Of a DNA stretch of 64,000 bases, positions 38,020 to 50,400 are shown one piece after another; the first letter of the stretch is position 1, and each line of letters starts with the position of its first letter. Under the pieces are notes generated by a model. The model had not been told where the DNA came from. It ran no database searches and saw nothing but the letters and a program-made list of their open reading frames with translations. Source of the stretch: Bugula neritina (taxonomy: Eukaryota > Bryozoa > Gymnolaemata > Cheilostomatida > Bugulidae); the NCBI GenBank assembly GCA_964035545.1, contig OZ037766.1, positions 12,781,722 to 12,845,721 of the forward strand, in the 5' to 3' direction. The position numbers and the translations under genes are program-made.

Positions 38020-38660
38020 TCAGTGTCTATAGATATTAGTATTATTGTTGGACAAACTCTGAAACAGGCTTGAAAGTTCTAACCACTGCACTCAGTGACC
38101 ACCAAGCTTGCGCTGTTTCAAACGATTTGCAAGTAACGCTGCCTACCACCACACTCCACAGTATCATGATCAGTATGAGTATCGCGGTGGTAATATTGCT
38201 AAAGATAGCAATAGTAATACAAGTTATAAACAAATTGAACATATGTAATATAACCATATTTTGATCTAACGACAAAAATCAATATAGATATTACTATTAG
38301 TATTAGTCTTCTACTTCTAGACATTACATTTACTGTAACAATCTGAATTTCAGTTTCAGTTTGAGTTTGTCACGTTGCATCCTCAGGCTCATCCTTATCT
38401 TCATATTCAAAGTGATATTCAAATATGATATTCATATTGATGTTGACCCTCAAGCTCAGACTTATTGCAGTAAAATAAATTTACTCACTATAACTATTAC
38501 ACTTACAGTGCTGTTACTCAAACTCATACTGGTACTCACAGTAATATAAATAATAAGATATCAGTCATACTCATTGTCATAGTCATAGTGATGATCATTA
38601 TAATTATTCATTAGACTTAGTGATACTGATTAGACTCATCAGACTAGTCATTACAGTTAC
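38020..38660. repeat. Low-complexity AGTAT/ACTAT-type DNA
   Basis: Degenerate iterations of short A/T-rich words (GTATTAGTATTAG, ACTATTACACTTAC, TACTCATACTGG). The same style returns at 39300-39500. It directly abuts the LINE tail at 38680. No coding potential is seen. Confidence 0.6.
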
Positions 38661-38679
38661 ACTTACAGTTAGTCATCAA

Positions 38680-39165
38680 GTGATCATGATAGAACGTGCA
38701 CTCTACTGGGCCCCCAGGAGAGCAAAGCTTATTGCCTACAAAGCCCTCTGTCTCCCACACTTGGAATATGCCAGTGCAGCCTGGGACCCATCTAGCAAAA
38801 ATCATATAAGTATAATGGAGAATGTTCAAACAGATGCTGTGCATTTTATCTCTAACAGCAAAGGAAGAACTGATATTGGGGAGGAGATGAAAAAGCTGTG
38901 TTTGGAGCCGCTTGATCTAAGGAGGAAAAGCCGACGCATCAGCCTTCTCCTAAAAATATTGTCTAAAGAAGAACAACATCCAACTCTGAGTGCTGCCTAT
39001 GATGATTTTCTAGATCAGCAGACCACAAGCACTGTACAGACTCGGTCTCAGGTTTCAGGATTTCCCATATCAGTGAGAGCAAACAGGAATGGGTATCTTT
39101 ATAGTTTTCTCCCAAGAACAATAAGAGATATGAGAATCAGCACTGATCACACACAGACAGGCTAG
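38680..39165 (+). mobile_element. 3' remnant of a non-LTR (LINE) reverse transcriptase
   Basis: An open frame encodes the C-terminal, post-catalytic part of a non-LTR retrotransposon polymerase. The pattern RRAKLIAYKALCLPHLEYAS is followed by AAWDPSSKNHI and MENVQTDAVHFI. This is the thumb-side motif (a ...Y..L..P.LEYAS..W.P......I..VQ..A..F) typical of jockey/CR1-like elements. No YxDD catalytic core or endonuclease lies upstream; low-complexity DNA does instead. So the copy is 5'-truncated, as usual for LINEs. The clade is not determined. Confidence 0.8.
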
Positions 39166-39954
39166 TTAGCCTGTTAAGTTAATATGCACAAGAATGTTAA
39201 CACTTTTTAGACTACTGTCCAAGTACTGACAACTTAGTTTTTTATATGAGGCACACCCCTTCTTCCCTCTAGGGGGGTCCAGTGTGGAAATAACATCGAC
39301 AGGTATCAAGCATCATTATACTTGATCATTTAACTGAATTAGTCAATGATATTGAATCACAGTATGATGATGTTAACTATTAGTTTTAGTATTAGAATTA
39401 ATTTAGATGGCTATTTTATCATATTACTAGTACAATAAGTATTAGTATAAGTATAAGTATTACATATTGATATGCATATGCCCTATTCATATTGTCATGG
39501 TTGTGATATTGGTTATCAGTATACTATGGGCTAGGCATGGTTATTTTAGTTGACTATTAAAAGTAATACTAATCAATGAATTGACATAGTTAATCTTAAA
39601 TTAAAAGTAAATAAATATTAAACAAAGAAAAGCTATACTGTTAGAGTAACTTATAATGATATTATAATTGTATTATTTCCAACACAGGCTGAGCTATGTT
39701 AATAAGTAAAGTTATAGTAATATCTATTGATTAGTTATAGTTCTATAATACATTGCTTTAGCTATTTTCTGTGTTGTAGCATACTTGCAAGTCAGACTAC
39801 CTTTTTCTTCTTCCTGCACAAAGTTTCAATATATTTCAGCTTAACAATGGTTCAATATATTATTCAGCTCATGTAATAAGGCATATTCTCCTGCAGGATT
39901 TAGATTTAAAAACTGAATAATATGTAAGTAAACATTCCTAGTAATCATTAACTC
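39166..39954. other. Spacer with low-complexity DNA
   Basis: Contains the likely 3' tail of the LINE remnant (with a C/T-rich stretch near 39248-39282) and more AGTATTAGTATAAG-type low-complexity sequence. No gene is seen. Confidence 0.45.
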
Positions 39955-40168
39955 GCTCACATAGGACTAGGTTTATTGTCACTATTCCTCTGAAAAAACG
40001 CTAATGGAAGGGGTTTTTCAAAGTGGTCTAATATAAAGACTTGTTTTCTATTGTGGTAGAGGAGCAATTATGACTGAATGCTCTTCCCAACACCAATTGC
40101 CTTTACTGGAATTTAAACCACTGGTCCTGTGTTTATTAAGCCAGTGCTTTAACCACTACTGACTAGAC
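39955..40168 (-). repeat. SINE copy interrupted by a hAT MITE
   Basis: Same family as 32169-32392, with AGAGGAGCAATTATGACTG, ATGCTCTTCCCAACACCAATTG and a tRNA-like head at its right end. The head is split at 40168 by the MITE and resumes at about 40412-40425. Confidence 0.8.
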
Positions 40169-40403
40169 CAGGGGTGGGCAACTAGGGGCTCCAGGGCCAC
40201 TTGTTGCCCTTTGACCATTTTTCAGTTGCCCTTTCAATGCTTAAGATAAGTAAAAGATGTCATTGTTATTCTGAATTAGCACTGCATAGGTTTGGTGACA
40301 AATTTCTTTCATATAATAAAGTTTAATGTGTACAATCATGTGGCATTTCGTTTTGACTGACTTCTGAACTTGGCCCTCGAGCAAAAGAAGTTGCCCACCC
40401 TTG
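40169..40403. mobile_element. hAT-type MITE, 235 bp, with 8-bp target duplication
   Basis: Terminal inverted repeats CAGGGGTGGGCAACTA and, at the other end, AGTTGCCCACCCTTG. The element is flanked on both sides by GACTAGAC (40161-40168 and 40404-40411). An 8-bp duplication and CAGGGGTG-type ends are typical of hAT elements. At 235 bp it encodes no transposase. It ends about 210 bp before the ASTE1 start codon. Confidence 0.93.
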
Positions 40404-40612
40404 GACTAGACCATGCCAAGGAATCTCTAACTTTCTTGTTTTAAAGTTAGCACTGCTATAAAATTTGTCATAATTGGTTTTATTGATCGAAATAGACATA
40501 ATCATAGTATAAATTTTAATTGCATGTTTTAGCAATGGCTAATAACTCTTGAGGTAGTATATGGAGAACTTTTTGAACCGATTTTACCATACTTCACCGT
40601 TGATGCCAAGAA

Positions 40613-43600
40613 ATGGGGATAAAAGGACTTGCTCGCTTCATCAATGAGAATGCTGATAACTTCCTGTTGCCGGAGGTATTAGACTGTGGTGTGCTGGTTT
40701 TAGACGGTTACAATGTACTCCATGATTTGTACTATACATCTCCTGCCGAGACAGCTTATGGTGGAGACTATGATGTGTTTGCTGATGCTGTCGCACAATT
40801 TTGTGAGAAGCTGAAAGACAATGGAATTAAACCATATTTTGTGTTTGATGGCTCATCAGACTTGCTTGATGCAAAGTTCGGCACCCGAAAAGAGCGGGCT
40901 AAGAAACGAATTCATTTAGCTAGTATGTCAAGTCACCGAAAAAGAGCAAAAATTTTACCAGCTCTTGCCTTCAAAGTAAGTACTATTGAAAATAGGTTGT
41001 GTTGTTGGCAGTAGATTAAGTGTTTTGGTGCACTTTATAGATATCCAAATAATGTTCATATCTAATAGTAGCAGACTATGAAATAAAGTGCGAACTATCT
41101 TAAGTATTGTTTTTTTTAGCCTATTACATGTCTAGTTTGTCTTAAAAGTGGTAGACTCCTCTTTAATATAATTCTAAATTTGTTGATTTTTTGAATTTGA
41201 TGAAAATAAGTTATAATATTTATATATCTGTTATCATTGAATTTTACCCTTTTTGTCAAAAAAATATCTTGCTGTTATTTCTTTAATCTAAGCTGTAAAC
41301 TAGCATTCCTATTTACATAAGTCAAGTGTGCAATTTTGAATTTTTAAACTTCTTGTTGCTTTCAGCGATTGATATTATATTGGAAATTTATTTCTAAGTT
41401 GTTATATCTTCACCAGCTAAGTCTACTCAGTTGATTGTAATTATTTGATATTACCGGTGTAGGTTTGTGTAGAAAAGCTGAAGGAGTTGGATATAAAGTT
41501 GTGTGTGTGTGACCACGAGGCAGACGACCAACTGGCTAGTGTAGCCTACCAGTGGAACTGCCCCCTGGTGAGCAGTGATGGAGATTTCTTTCTCTTTGAT
41601 TTGCCGGCAGGAGTCATTTTTGTAAAGGACCTGATGGAAGCAACAACAACAACTCATAATGGGTAAATAAGCTGCTCTTTAAGATTGATATGTTTTCACT
41701 GGTTTTTAAAAGGTAAATGTTTCTATTTATGTTACTAGCATTTAAACAAAATGCCTGCGTTTAACCTTTTTTTAATTATGGTGTGTATTTCTGTTGCCTT
41801 TTAGTGGTGATGTGCTGAAGGCTCCGGTGTACAAAATTTCCAGGTTCTGTGATTTTTATAAAATTAAAGATTCCTCATTGGTCTCCTTACTCTCTGTCAT
41901 TTGTGGTAATGACTGCTTTGCTGAAGCTATTTTCAGTCCATTTAGAAGATCTCTGCAGGGGAATACTAGTGTCTTCGATTATAAAAAGTTTCTGCAATGG
42001 CTAGCTAAGGTGAGCATTTTCGCTCCTGTAATCAACTAAGTTTTTACAAGATTTATCTCCTCATATGTAAGCTAGCTTCTAGGTGCAGTATTTCATAAAT
42101 ATTGAATAACAGTTTATCTGCACTATCCAATAACATTATACAATAATAAGGTAGATTTACATAACCACGCATCTATATGCCTTAGTATAAATTCAGAGTT
42201 GTGTTCTTTCAGTATCAATTGCTTGAGTTTTCTCAAGTACAAAGTAGTTGATGTACATAAACTTTGTATCAATTATTATTAATGGCTACAGCTTAGAACC
42301 TATTCGTGTTGACAGCAGTTCTATTTTATCGCAGTACAACAGTATAGATGAGGCCCTTAAAGGTATTTTCAGTATTCAGTCACGTTCAGAAAAGCTCAAA
42401 CAAAAGATACACACAGTTCTCCAGACCTACAAAGTTTCGGCTAATCATGTTGGGGATTTTCTTGAGGGCAGTAAGGTTGGTTGATGCCAAGAGTCAATCT
42501 TTCACCTCCCATCGCATCATTGATGCAAATTTTCATTTCACCAACTTCTTTCAAATGTTCAACAGATGTTTTAAATTCTCTATTGTGCGTATGTTCTCAC
42601 CTATCTCCGCTTTGACCTGTTCGGGTAGCGGTATTGTGCATTTGTTGAGTTGTGTTTAATAACGAGTTAGCCCGTACTGATTTGTTTAGGTTACTCACGA
42701 CTATGTTCATGTGCTGCACAGCAAGCTTCCAGCTGAGTTTTGGAGAAAATATCGTTGTGCTAATATCTCTAAACGTTTGCTTGAAATACTGATATTCAAA
42801 AGAAGAATAATCTCTGTACAGGTAGGTTTTATGGCTCGTAAATTCGGTCATTTTGTCCTTATACACACATACATAAGCCACAAAATTAGGGTCCAAGCCG
42901 TTCTCGTGACCTATAGAATTTTGTGAGAAGTGGAACTGTGAGATATGGAGGAAGCACTCTATTTATTTTAGTGGTATAGCTTGTATAAACATCTCCCCTC
43001 TGTTAAAGGGTGGAAACTTGGTGTTCGTAAAAGTTCTGCTGCTTCATAGTTTAATGTTATCATTATGTAGATGGAGAAAATGAGTAACTCTAGCGCGTGG
43101 GTCACCTCTCAGTCAATTCGGAAAAAGACCTATCAGATTTTGTCTGCGTCTACTGATGATGGTATAGCATCAGTTAGAGAGTATGACAGGGTATGCAAAA
43201 ACTTGGTGCCTTCCGATGTTACTGTTGATATGGCCAGCACTGATCTCTCTCTACTTGAGCTCTATTCAAACTCAGAAATGGAAAGACTTGAACTGTTTTA
43301 TTCAACTCTTGGAATAAGCGATTCTGACATCATTGATATCACATCGTATGAAAAGCGAGATATCAACATCTTGACTTCTGTCATAGTTTACTGGATTAGA
43401 AATTCTCAGCCACAAGTTCATAAGATGTAAGTTGCTTAGTACTTCATATCAAAAATTATTTTATTTATATTTCGATTTTGTGGTGGTTTTTTTCCTTTAC
43501 TATTTTATTATTATAATGCATTTATGTTTATTCAACAAGAATTATTTTTACATTTTATTTCACATTAGTTTGTGCCTTTTTTAGTTTTTTCATTATCAGT

Positions 43601-45308
43601 CCAAATTTGATTGTTAACGAATTTCAATTCAAAGTCTGACATCGAGTTTGTTTCTTAGCAAGCGTTCTTACAAATTTGTTTGGTTCTGTTTCTAATTGAA
43701 TATATTGCACATCTACAATTTAATACCTGTAGCCATAGTAACTTTTACTGTACTGTATAATAGTTATGATACTTTGCTTTTGTTGACAGCCATGTGATGG
43801 CTCTGTTAGTATGCATCATCAGACTTTCACTAATTGAGCCGCTCCTTTCTCAAGAAGATAGGGTGAGCTTACAAACCGCCCGTTATTCACACCGTCCAAC
43901 TCAAGATCAGAAGCATGAACTTGGTCTAGATTTGAATATTATTCATGCTTTATCCCAGTTTCAATGTGTGTTGAGGTTTGTAGTTTTTTTAAATATAATT
44001 ATATGTTTTTTTTCTCATTTGACATTTAGTAATAATATAATTGCATGAGTTTCTAATTTGTATCGAAATATCGATTAGTGTTTGAGTTGAGTTTTAAACA
44101 TGCATTGACTGCATTACAAGAGCTAAATTTAGTGAAAAAACTAATGCCATTAAGCAATAATGTGGTTTTTCTTTACTCGGGCATCACTATTCTAGTATCA
44201 TTGTATGACAATAATAATATATTATACCAAACTTTGTTCTAATTCTTATAATATTTTTACTATTGTTTTGAAGTGCAGATGTTCAATCTTTGATGGTAAA
44301 ATCCGAATGTATTTATGAATGAAGTTCTCTTTATTTCAGTGACTCTCTGGACATGCTGGGTCTGTTGGCAATAGATGTAAATATCAAAATATACGAGGTA
44401 TTTAGTGGGCGTTATATCTACAATCTCTGTATTGAGTTGTATGAGAGAATACAGCCTCTGTGCTATTGCACAGAGCTTCTGGTACGTGGCCAAGATCACA
44501 GCCATTTCTTTCAACAGTGAGTTTCTATCTTGCATACATTGACATATTTTTCTCCTACTTTGTTGTTGGAAGTGATAACTTTGTTTAGGATCAATATTTT
44601 TTGTGTTTAAAAATAATATTTAAGTCATTCACTCAATTTGATTAGTCAACTGTATGAATAAATTTGGGTTGATTAACTAAGCTTATTGTTTGAATTACTT
44701 AATAGCATGAAACTGACATTAGTTTAGAGTTTAGACTGTAGAATACATAGTACAAACTCATTTAGATATACAGTAATAGGTTATGCTCTGTATTTTTATG
44801 GCCAGGTGGTATAAAACGATAGAAGATTCCTGCAAAAGCTCATTACAAACTGTTGGGAATAGTAAAGTAGCCGCTGCTACTATTGCCAAAGCAGAAAAAC
44901 GGGTAGGTCACGTGTCTTACGGTGTAATGTATTCGTAAAGTCTATTTAATTAATACCCTAGTCATTCTTATATTAGTCAGATAAAGTTATCGCAGGTAAC
45001 AATGTTTCAGTTGTCAGACAGCAAGTGGGAGCAGTTGTAGTCAACTAATGCTTGAAAGGTGATTGAATAAAATTAACAACAAACTGGATCTATACACATA
45101 TAGTTACTTTCACACAGTAATGTTGGACTTTGTTATATCTACTTGATATTTGGGTTTTCAGAAAAAGAAAAAGGCTTATAAGGTAAAGTTGCCAGTAAGC
45201 ATTCCGGAATCTTCAAATTCCGAGCAGTCAGAGCAAGAAGATGAAACTGCATCATCAGCTTCCCTCTTAGGAAATCGATTTGCTGCTTTGACTTTGAATC
45301 CAAAGTAG
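40613..45308 (+). CDS. ASTE1: Protein asteroid homologue 1 (XPG/FEN-like nuclease family)
   Basis: Predicted 667 residues from ten exons: 40613-40975, 41463-41662, 41805-42009, 42335-42475, 42690-42821, 43071-43426, 43790-43975, 44340-44516, 44806-44902, 45162-45308. All joins are in phase, and the length is close to human ASTE1 (679). The N-terminal XPG-like region starts MGIKGLARFI and has VLDGYNVLHDL and FVFDGSSD. The XPG-I part has CDHEADDQLA followed by SSDGDFFLFD, so the acidic metal-binding residues of FEN-type nucleases are present. Human ASTE1 works with shieldin in DNA end processing; the same role here is inference. The C terminus is Lys- then Ser/Glu-rich. AATAAA signals lie at 45490-45495 and 45501-45506. 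Confidence 0.95.
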
Positions 45309-45889
45309 TGTCACCCACCTGACTCACCTGTCTACATTCTTCACTGCTTGTCAAAACATAGAAGTTTTAGTATAAATATTAGGTAATTTGAGACAGTTCA
45401 AATATTGATAAAATATTTTATAAGCTGTCAACATTTTTTAATAGAAATTTATATCTGTTTGTATTTTACAACATACCTTTAAATTTAATAATAAATTTGT
45501 AATAAAATGTTTTCCTTCTAATTTTAGTACATTTATGCATTGAGCATCAGTGATTTTGTTGCTCGCCAGAAAACTATTGTTCATGAAAATATTTTGCTTA
45601 GTTTAATTCCCTATGCTTGAGGTAGTGTTATATAATTTTAATTCTATTATGTCATGCTCCAGTTAGTTACTAAATGCTGTCTTTCTTGCTGTCAGAAGTG
45701 AATACATACTATTGTCAAATAAGACACACATGTATAGCTATAGTGTTATGAGCCACATCTTGATCAACTTCTTACAATAATTTCATATCTCAGGAAAAGG
45801 TCTTCTGCTGGTGAGAAACTGCTGAGGAAACTCAATCTAGAGAGCAACAGACTTTTACTGTTTGTCTAAGAAACAGACAATTTATTTTT
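45309..45889. other. 3' spacer of ASTE1
   Basis: AT-rich, with ASTE1 polyadenylation signals near 45490-45506. Nothing else recognisable. Confidence 0.45.
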
Positions 45890-46166
45890 CAATACATAAA
45901 ATACACAAAATAATTAAATATCACGTCTATTAATAGAAGATTTTTCTATAAAATGTAACACTACAAAAATTTTAAAGTAATCATTTTACTGATTAGGTGC
46001 CAGAAAATCAAATGGTGTTCAAAGTTAATGTTGAATATATTATAAAAACATATGGCACTCTAAAATGTTGAAATCAGAACTTTTTAATTTCGATATGTAT
46101 TATAAAGTAATATTTATAATTAGTGATTATATAATAATACGTTAACAGTACTACCAGCTATAATAA
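45890..46166. repeat. Tandem repeat unit split by gypsy element 2 (left part)
   Basis: Matches 53690-53925 imperfectly but in order: TATAAAATGTAA, CAAAGTTAATG/CAAAGTTGATG, ATAAAAACAT, then CAGCTATAATAA. The unit is about 0.34 kb without the retrotransposon and continues at 53626. The function is unknown. Confidence 0.65.
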
Positions 46167-46472
46167 TGTGGTGGCTCGTGGAGCTACCAGCAGCACAACA
46201 TGTGGGGTCGCGTAATTGACCCGGAACAATTGATAGCCAATTAGCGTGTTTAATAGTTAGCAGCAAGTATAGTTTCCCGCTGCTAAGTCAGTCGAAGTTA
46301 GAGTGCTGAATAGACTAGATGTGTAACTTGTCAGATGTATTTGTATCGTTTTTATAATGTATTGTTGTGTGTAAAATATATACTCGTTCACTCGACTTAA
46401 CCTGGTGCAGTTCTATCAAAGTAATTAGACTCTCTGGATAGCATATCAACCCTAAATCTGAAAAACATAACA
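46167..46472 (+). repeat. 5' LTR of gypsy element 2
   Basis: 306-bp direct repeat of 53316-53621. Starts TGTGGTGGCTCGTGG and ends CATAACA. Its internal part differs from the LTR of element 1 apart from the ends and a few blocks such as TTGACCCGGAAC and AGCCAATTAGC. Confidence 0.95.
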
Positions 46473-46473
46473 G

Positions 46474-46491
46474 TGGTGGCAGCGGTGGGAT
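46474..46491 (+). other. Primer binding site, tRNA-Leu type
   Basis: TGGTGGCAGCGGTGGGAT starts two bases after the LTR and is a perfect complement to the 3' end of tRNA-Leu(AAG) as I remember it from vertebrates (CCCACCGCTGCCA plus CCA). Confidence 0.8.
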
Positions 46492-46503
46492 AGTGCATCC
46501 AAG

Positions 46504-47457
46504 ATGGAGACTGAAAATGCTGGAACTCAACCACCGGCAGTAGAAGGTGAGCGTAGAGACAATGCTGTAGAGACAATGCCTGTTAACCATGTAGTAGAGG
46601 AGCGAAGGGTTCCGCGAGAACTAACTGAAGACCGCTACCGGTTAAAGGCGCCCACCTTCACGGGTGAAGAGGAGGTGGAACAATTTATTCAAGAGTTTAG
46701 CGACGTAATGGACGTCGCCCAGTGGCCCCCTAGGGTGGCCTTGCTGAAGCTTAGAATGGCATTGATGGACAAAGCCAAGCCTTATGGGCTGGGCATAGAC
46801 ATTGATAATATCTTTGCTTCTCTGCGGGCCCGCTTCGGCCTCTCTGCTACAGATGCCAGGGCCCGATTGCAGAGGTTGCGGCGTGATCCCCGCACTCCGC
46901 TGCGGGAGCACGCCGCCGCGGTCATGAAGCTGGCACAGATCGCGTACAGCGACTTGCCCCCAGTCAACCGCGAGAGGTATACCCTCGACGCTTTCATAGC
47001 ATCTGTCGATGATCTGGGTCTCCACCATCAGTTTCTAGCTAGGGGAGTCACCACCGTTGGAGATGCTCTGACTGAGGGGGAAGCTTACCTCCTAGCTAAT
47101 CAAATGCATAAAAGTCGCGGGAGCTCCCGTCAAGTGGAGGTAGACTGCGCGGACACGGCCGCGGGACAAGGGGAGGAAACACCCGCCGCGGCTGCCGTGT
47201 CCCAGTTGGCGACGGCATCGAAAGTCACTCAACTGACAGACATGCTGGCCAAACTGATAGCAACACTGACACCTCAAACCCCAGTGAGTACCGCCATTGA
47301 GCCCGTGCGGCCACCGGCGCCGCCACAGGGAGAAACAGTCAGTTTTTGCTGGGAGTGCGGAAATCAAGGACATTTCCGCCGGTACTGTCCCTTCCTAAAT
47401 CAGGGGTTAAATTACCGCGGCCCGCAGATGTTCCCACCTCTTGCGGGCCGACGATGA
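46504..47457 (+). CDS. Gypsy gag protein (element 2)
   Basis: 317 codons starting METENAGTQ. The gag core is visible as APTFTGEEEVEQFIQEF and WPPRVALLKLRMALMDKAK. A single CCHC zinc knuckle CWECGNQGHFRRYC lies near the C terminus and should bind RNA. The frame is intact, ending at 47457. It overlaps the pro-pol frame, which lies at -1, by at least 110 nt, so pol could be made by -1 frameshifting. I did not find a convincing slippery heptamer in gag phase. Compared with element 1 the gag is clearly diverged although the two share the N-terminal METENA. Confidence 0.92.
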   Translation: METENAGTQPPAVEGERRDNAVETMPVNHVVEERRVPRELTEDRYRLKAPTFTGEEEVEQFIQEFSDVMDVAQWPPRVALLKLRMALMDKAKPYGLGIDIDNIFASLRARFGLSATDARARLQRLRRDPRTPLREHAAAVMKLAQIAYSDLPPVNRERYTLDAFIASVDDLGLHHQFLARGVTTVGDALTEGEAYLLANQMHKSRGSSRQVEVDCADTAAGQGEETPAAAAVSQLATASKVTQLTDMLAKLIATLTPQTPVSTAIEPVRPPAPPQGETVSFCWECGNQGHFRRYCPFLNQGLNYRGPQMFPPLAGRR

Positions 47458-50400
47458 AACCTCCAGGGAAGAAGAAACGCAGGTCACCCAGACGGGTACC
47501 GCGTACTGGTAACCAACCGTGGCAACAGCCGCGACGGACCAGCAAGGGGCTCCGCCCCGCCGCTACCTTTTCCATGCCCCTTCACAACAGATTCGCAGGG
47601 CTACAAGCTCAAGAATCTGGATGGGAGCCCACCAAGGTAGCCGGAAATCTAGCCTCGGCACCCCCGAGGCCTACTTACCACCGCCCCAAGAGACCTCCTT
47701 CGCGACCCAAAGCGAGGGAGGTACTCCCTGCGAGAGTAAGGCCTGAAGGGAGAGTTCAGGTGCAGCCCCATGGGAACAGCTATTTCTTGCCCGGTAAACT
47801 GGAAGGCAAAGCTGTTACTTTCCTCATTGATTCGGGCTGCACCACGAACCTCTTGAGCCGCCGACTCTTCGACACCCTCAGTGCTAGGGTCAGGGGCGAA
47901 ATGGAATCATACGAAGGGGAATACGGCACCCTAGCTGACGGGTCGTGCCTTCCCTTCTATGGTATAATTGAGCTGACGGGGCAAGTCCGTGATCAAACGA
48001 TCCAAGAGACGTTCATCGTCAGTCAGCTCAAAGAGGACGCCATCCTCGGGATGCCATTCCTAAAACGGCACGGATGTCACATAGATTTTAGCAAATCTGC
48101 GATGGTGATGTCCGGGCGAGAACTCGCCTGCGTCGACAAGTTCGGCCGCCCTTTAGTGGAAGGTGTGCAAGTGGTACGCAACCGTACCATACCAGGCCGC
48201 TCCCGGGCTACCATTCACTGCAGGGTGAACAATAGCCGGATCTCTGGACTCGGGGTAGTTGAAGGCGCGCACTTGCCAGCAGTCTGAATCAGCTGACTGA
48301 GCAAGGGGAGATCTTAGTGCAGTGCGTCAACCCCTTTACCGAGTCTGTCAAACTTCCGGCTGGGTCGATGCTGGGCCGTTTTCACTCTGTTCAGGAGGAG
48401 GACATAGGCCCGTCGCTGGGTGATGCGACAGAGGCACCTCCTCAGTGCCCTACTCAAGGGCGAGGGGCAGTCCCAGCACATCTCCGGGAGTTGTATGACA
48501 CAGCCTGTAGCGGCTGCGCGAGTAACAAAGAACGCCAAGTTATGGCGAAGTTACTACGCAACTACGGTGATGTGTTCAGCAGCGGAGAGCATGACGTGGG
48601 ACTGACTGGAATTGTCAGACACGAAATACCGCTGACTGCAGGGACAGTCCCTGTCCGGCAGCCCACACGCAGGCTGGGGCCGGAGAAAGAGAAGGAGGTT
48701 AGCCGACAAGTACGGGATCTTCTGGACCGGGGACTGATAAAGCCCGCCCATAGTGCGTGGAGCTCGCCAGTCGTACTGGTCCGGAAGAAAGACGGCAGTT
48801 GGCGGTTCTGTGTGGATTACCGCAAACTCAATAGCGTAACCATACAGGACGCCTACCCTCTACCTCGTATTGACGAGTCATTGGACGCCCTAGCTGGCAG
48901 CAAGTACTTCAGTACGTTAGACTTGCTAAGCGGCTATTGGCAAGTTCCTCTGAGTCCCAACGCCCAGGAGAAAGCGGCGTTTATCACACGGGACGGTTTG
49001 TGGAAGTGGAAGGTGCTGCCTTTCGGGCTGACCTCCGCCCCAGCCACCTTCCAGAGGCTGATGGAACAAGTCCTCAGCGGGCTCCATTGGAAGACACTGC
49101 TGATATACCTCGATGATGTCATCGTGATCTCCCCAGACTTCGAGACGCATGTCGCATGTCGTCGAGAGACTCCGAGGTGCCGGTCTTAAGCTCAAGCCCT
49201 CTAAGTGCGCTCTATTGCAGCCAGAGGTTAAGTACCTGGGGCACGTTGTCGGTCGAAACGGCGTGGCAACGGATCCCGAGAAGGTACGGGCAATAGAAGA
49301 CTGGGTCACCCCCCAAGATTTGACCGGACTCCGGGCTTTCTTGGGGCTGGTAGGGTATTACAGACAATACATACCAGACTTTGCGGGCATAGCACAGCCG
49401 TTAAACCGGCTCACCACAAAGGGAGTGACGTGGCAGTGGACCCCAGTCGAACAAGGAGCGTTCGACCGCCTCAAGGGCTGCCTATTAACGGCGCCCATCT
49501 TGGCCTACCCAGACCCCACTCTGGAGTACATCCTCGACACTGACGCCAGTGACCAAAATGTTGGCGCTGTGCTGTCACAAGTGCAGGAAGGCCGAGAGGT
49601 AGTAGTAGCCTACTACAGCAAGTCTCTCTCACCCACTGAACGGAACTACTGCACTACCCGCAAGGAGTTGCTGGCAGTAATCAAGTCAGTGAAGCACTTC
49701 AGACCATACCTATATGGCAGGAAGTTCCGGCTGCGTACGGATCATGCCTCGCTGATCTGGTTGTGCAAGAGAGCAGAGCCCTCTAGTCAGGTCGCCCGAA
49801 TTCTCATACCGGATCGAACATCGACCGGGCAAGAGACACAGCAATGCGGATGGGTTGAGTCGCCGACCTGACGGAGGTTGCAAACAGTGTCTCAACATCG
49901 CGAAGAGGGATGGAGGTCCCCCGCGATGTGAGTTAGAGACGCTGGCTCACCACGGAGCACCGTTTGATTGGGACCAGGGTCAACTCAGGCAGGGAGTTGA
50001 TGAGTCCCCGGAGGGTGTACAAAACCTCCGCGCTAACCCTGTACTGGCCGGTAATTTTCGAGAGCTGAAGAAGCTCCAAGAAGAGCTGCCTGGAGTCGTG
50101 GCAGACATATATCGGGCCAAAAGGGAAGGGCGACGACCCAGCGAGGAACGCATACGACAGGGATGCGCCGAGTTCCGGCTATACTGTCAGCGTTGGGACT
50201 CGCTGCGGATCGGGCAGGATGGGTTATTAACCATCTCTCTAGCCGCCAGCGGCAAACACCCGGAGAGGAAGAGGGTAGTCTGCCCCACGGCCATTCGCCG
50301 TGAGTTGATATGGGATACTCACAAACAGGCCCACGCAGGGGTCAAGAGAGTGATGTCCAAATTACGACTCCGGTGGTATTGGCCGCAAATGGAGCGTGAC

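Noticed and set aside
42348-42659. Alternative frame across ASTE1 exon 4 and intron 4
   Set aside because: It crosses a supported donor at 42475, encodes no known motif, and is out of frame with the conserved protein.
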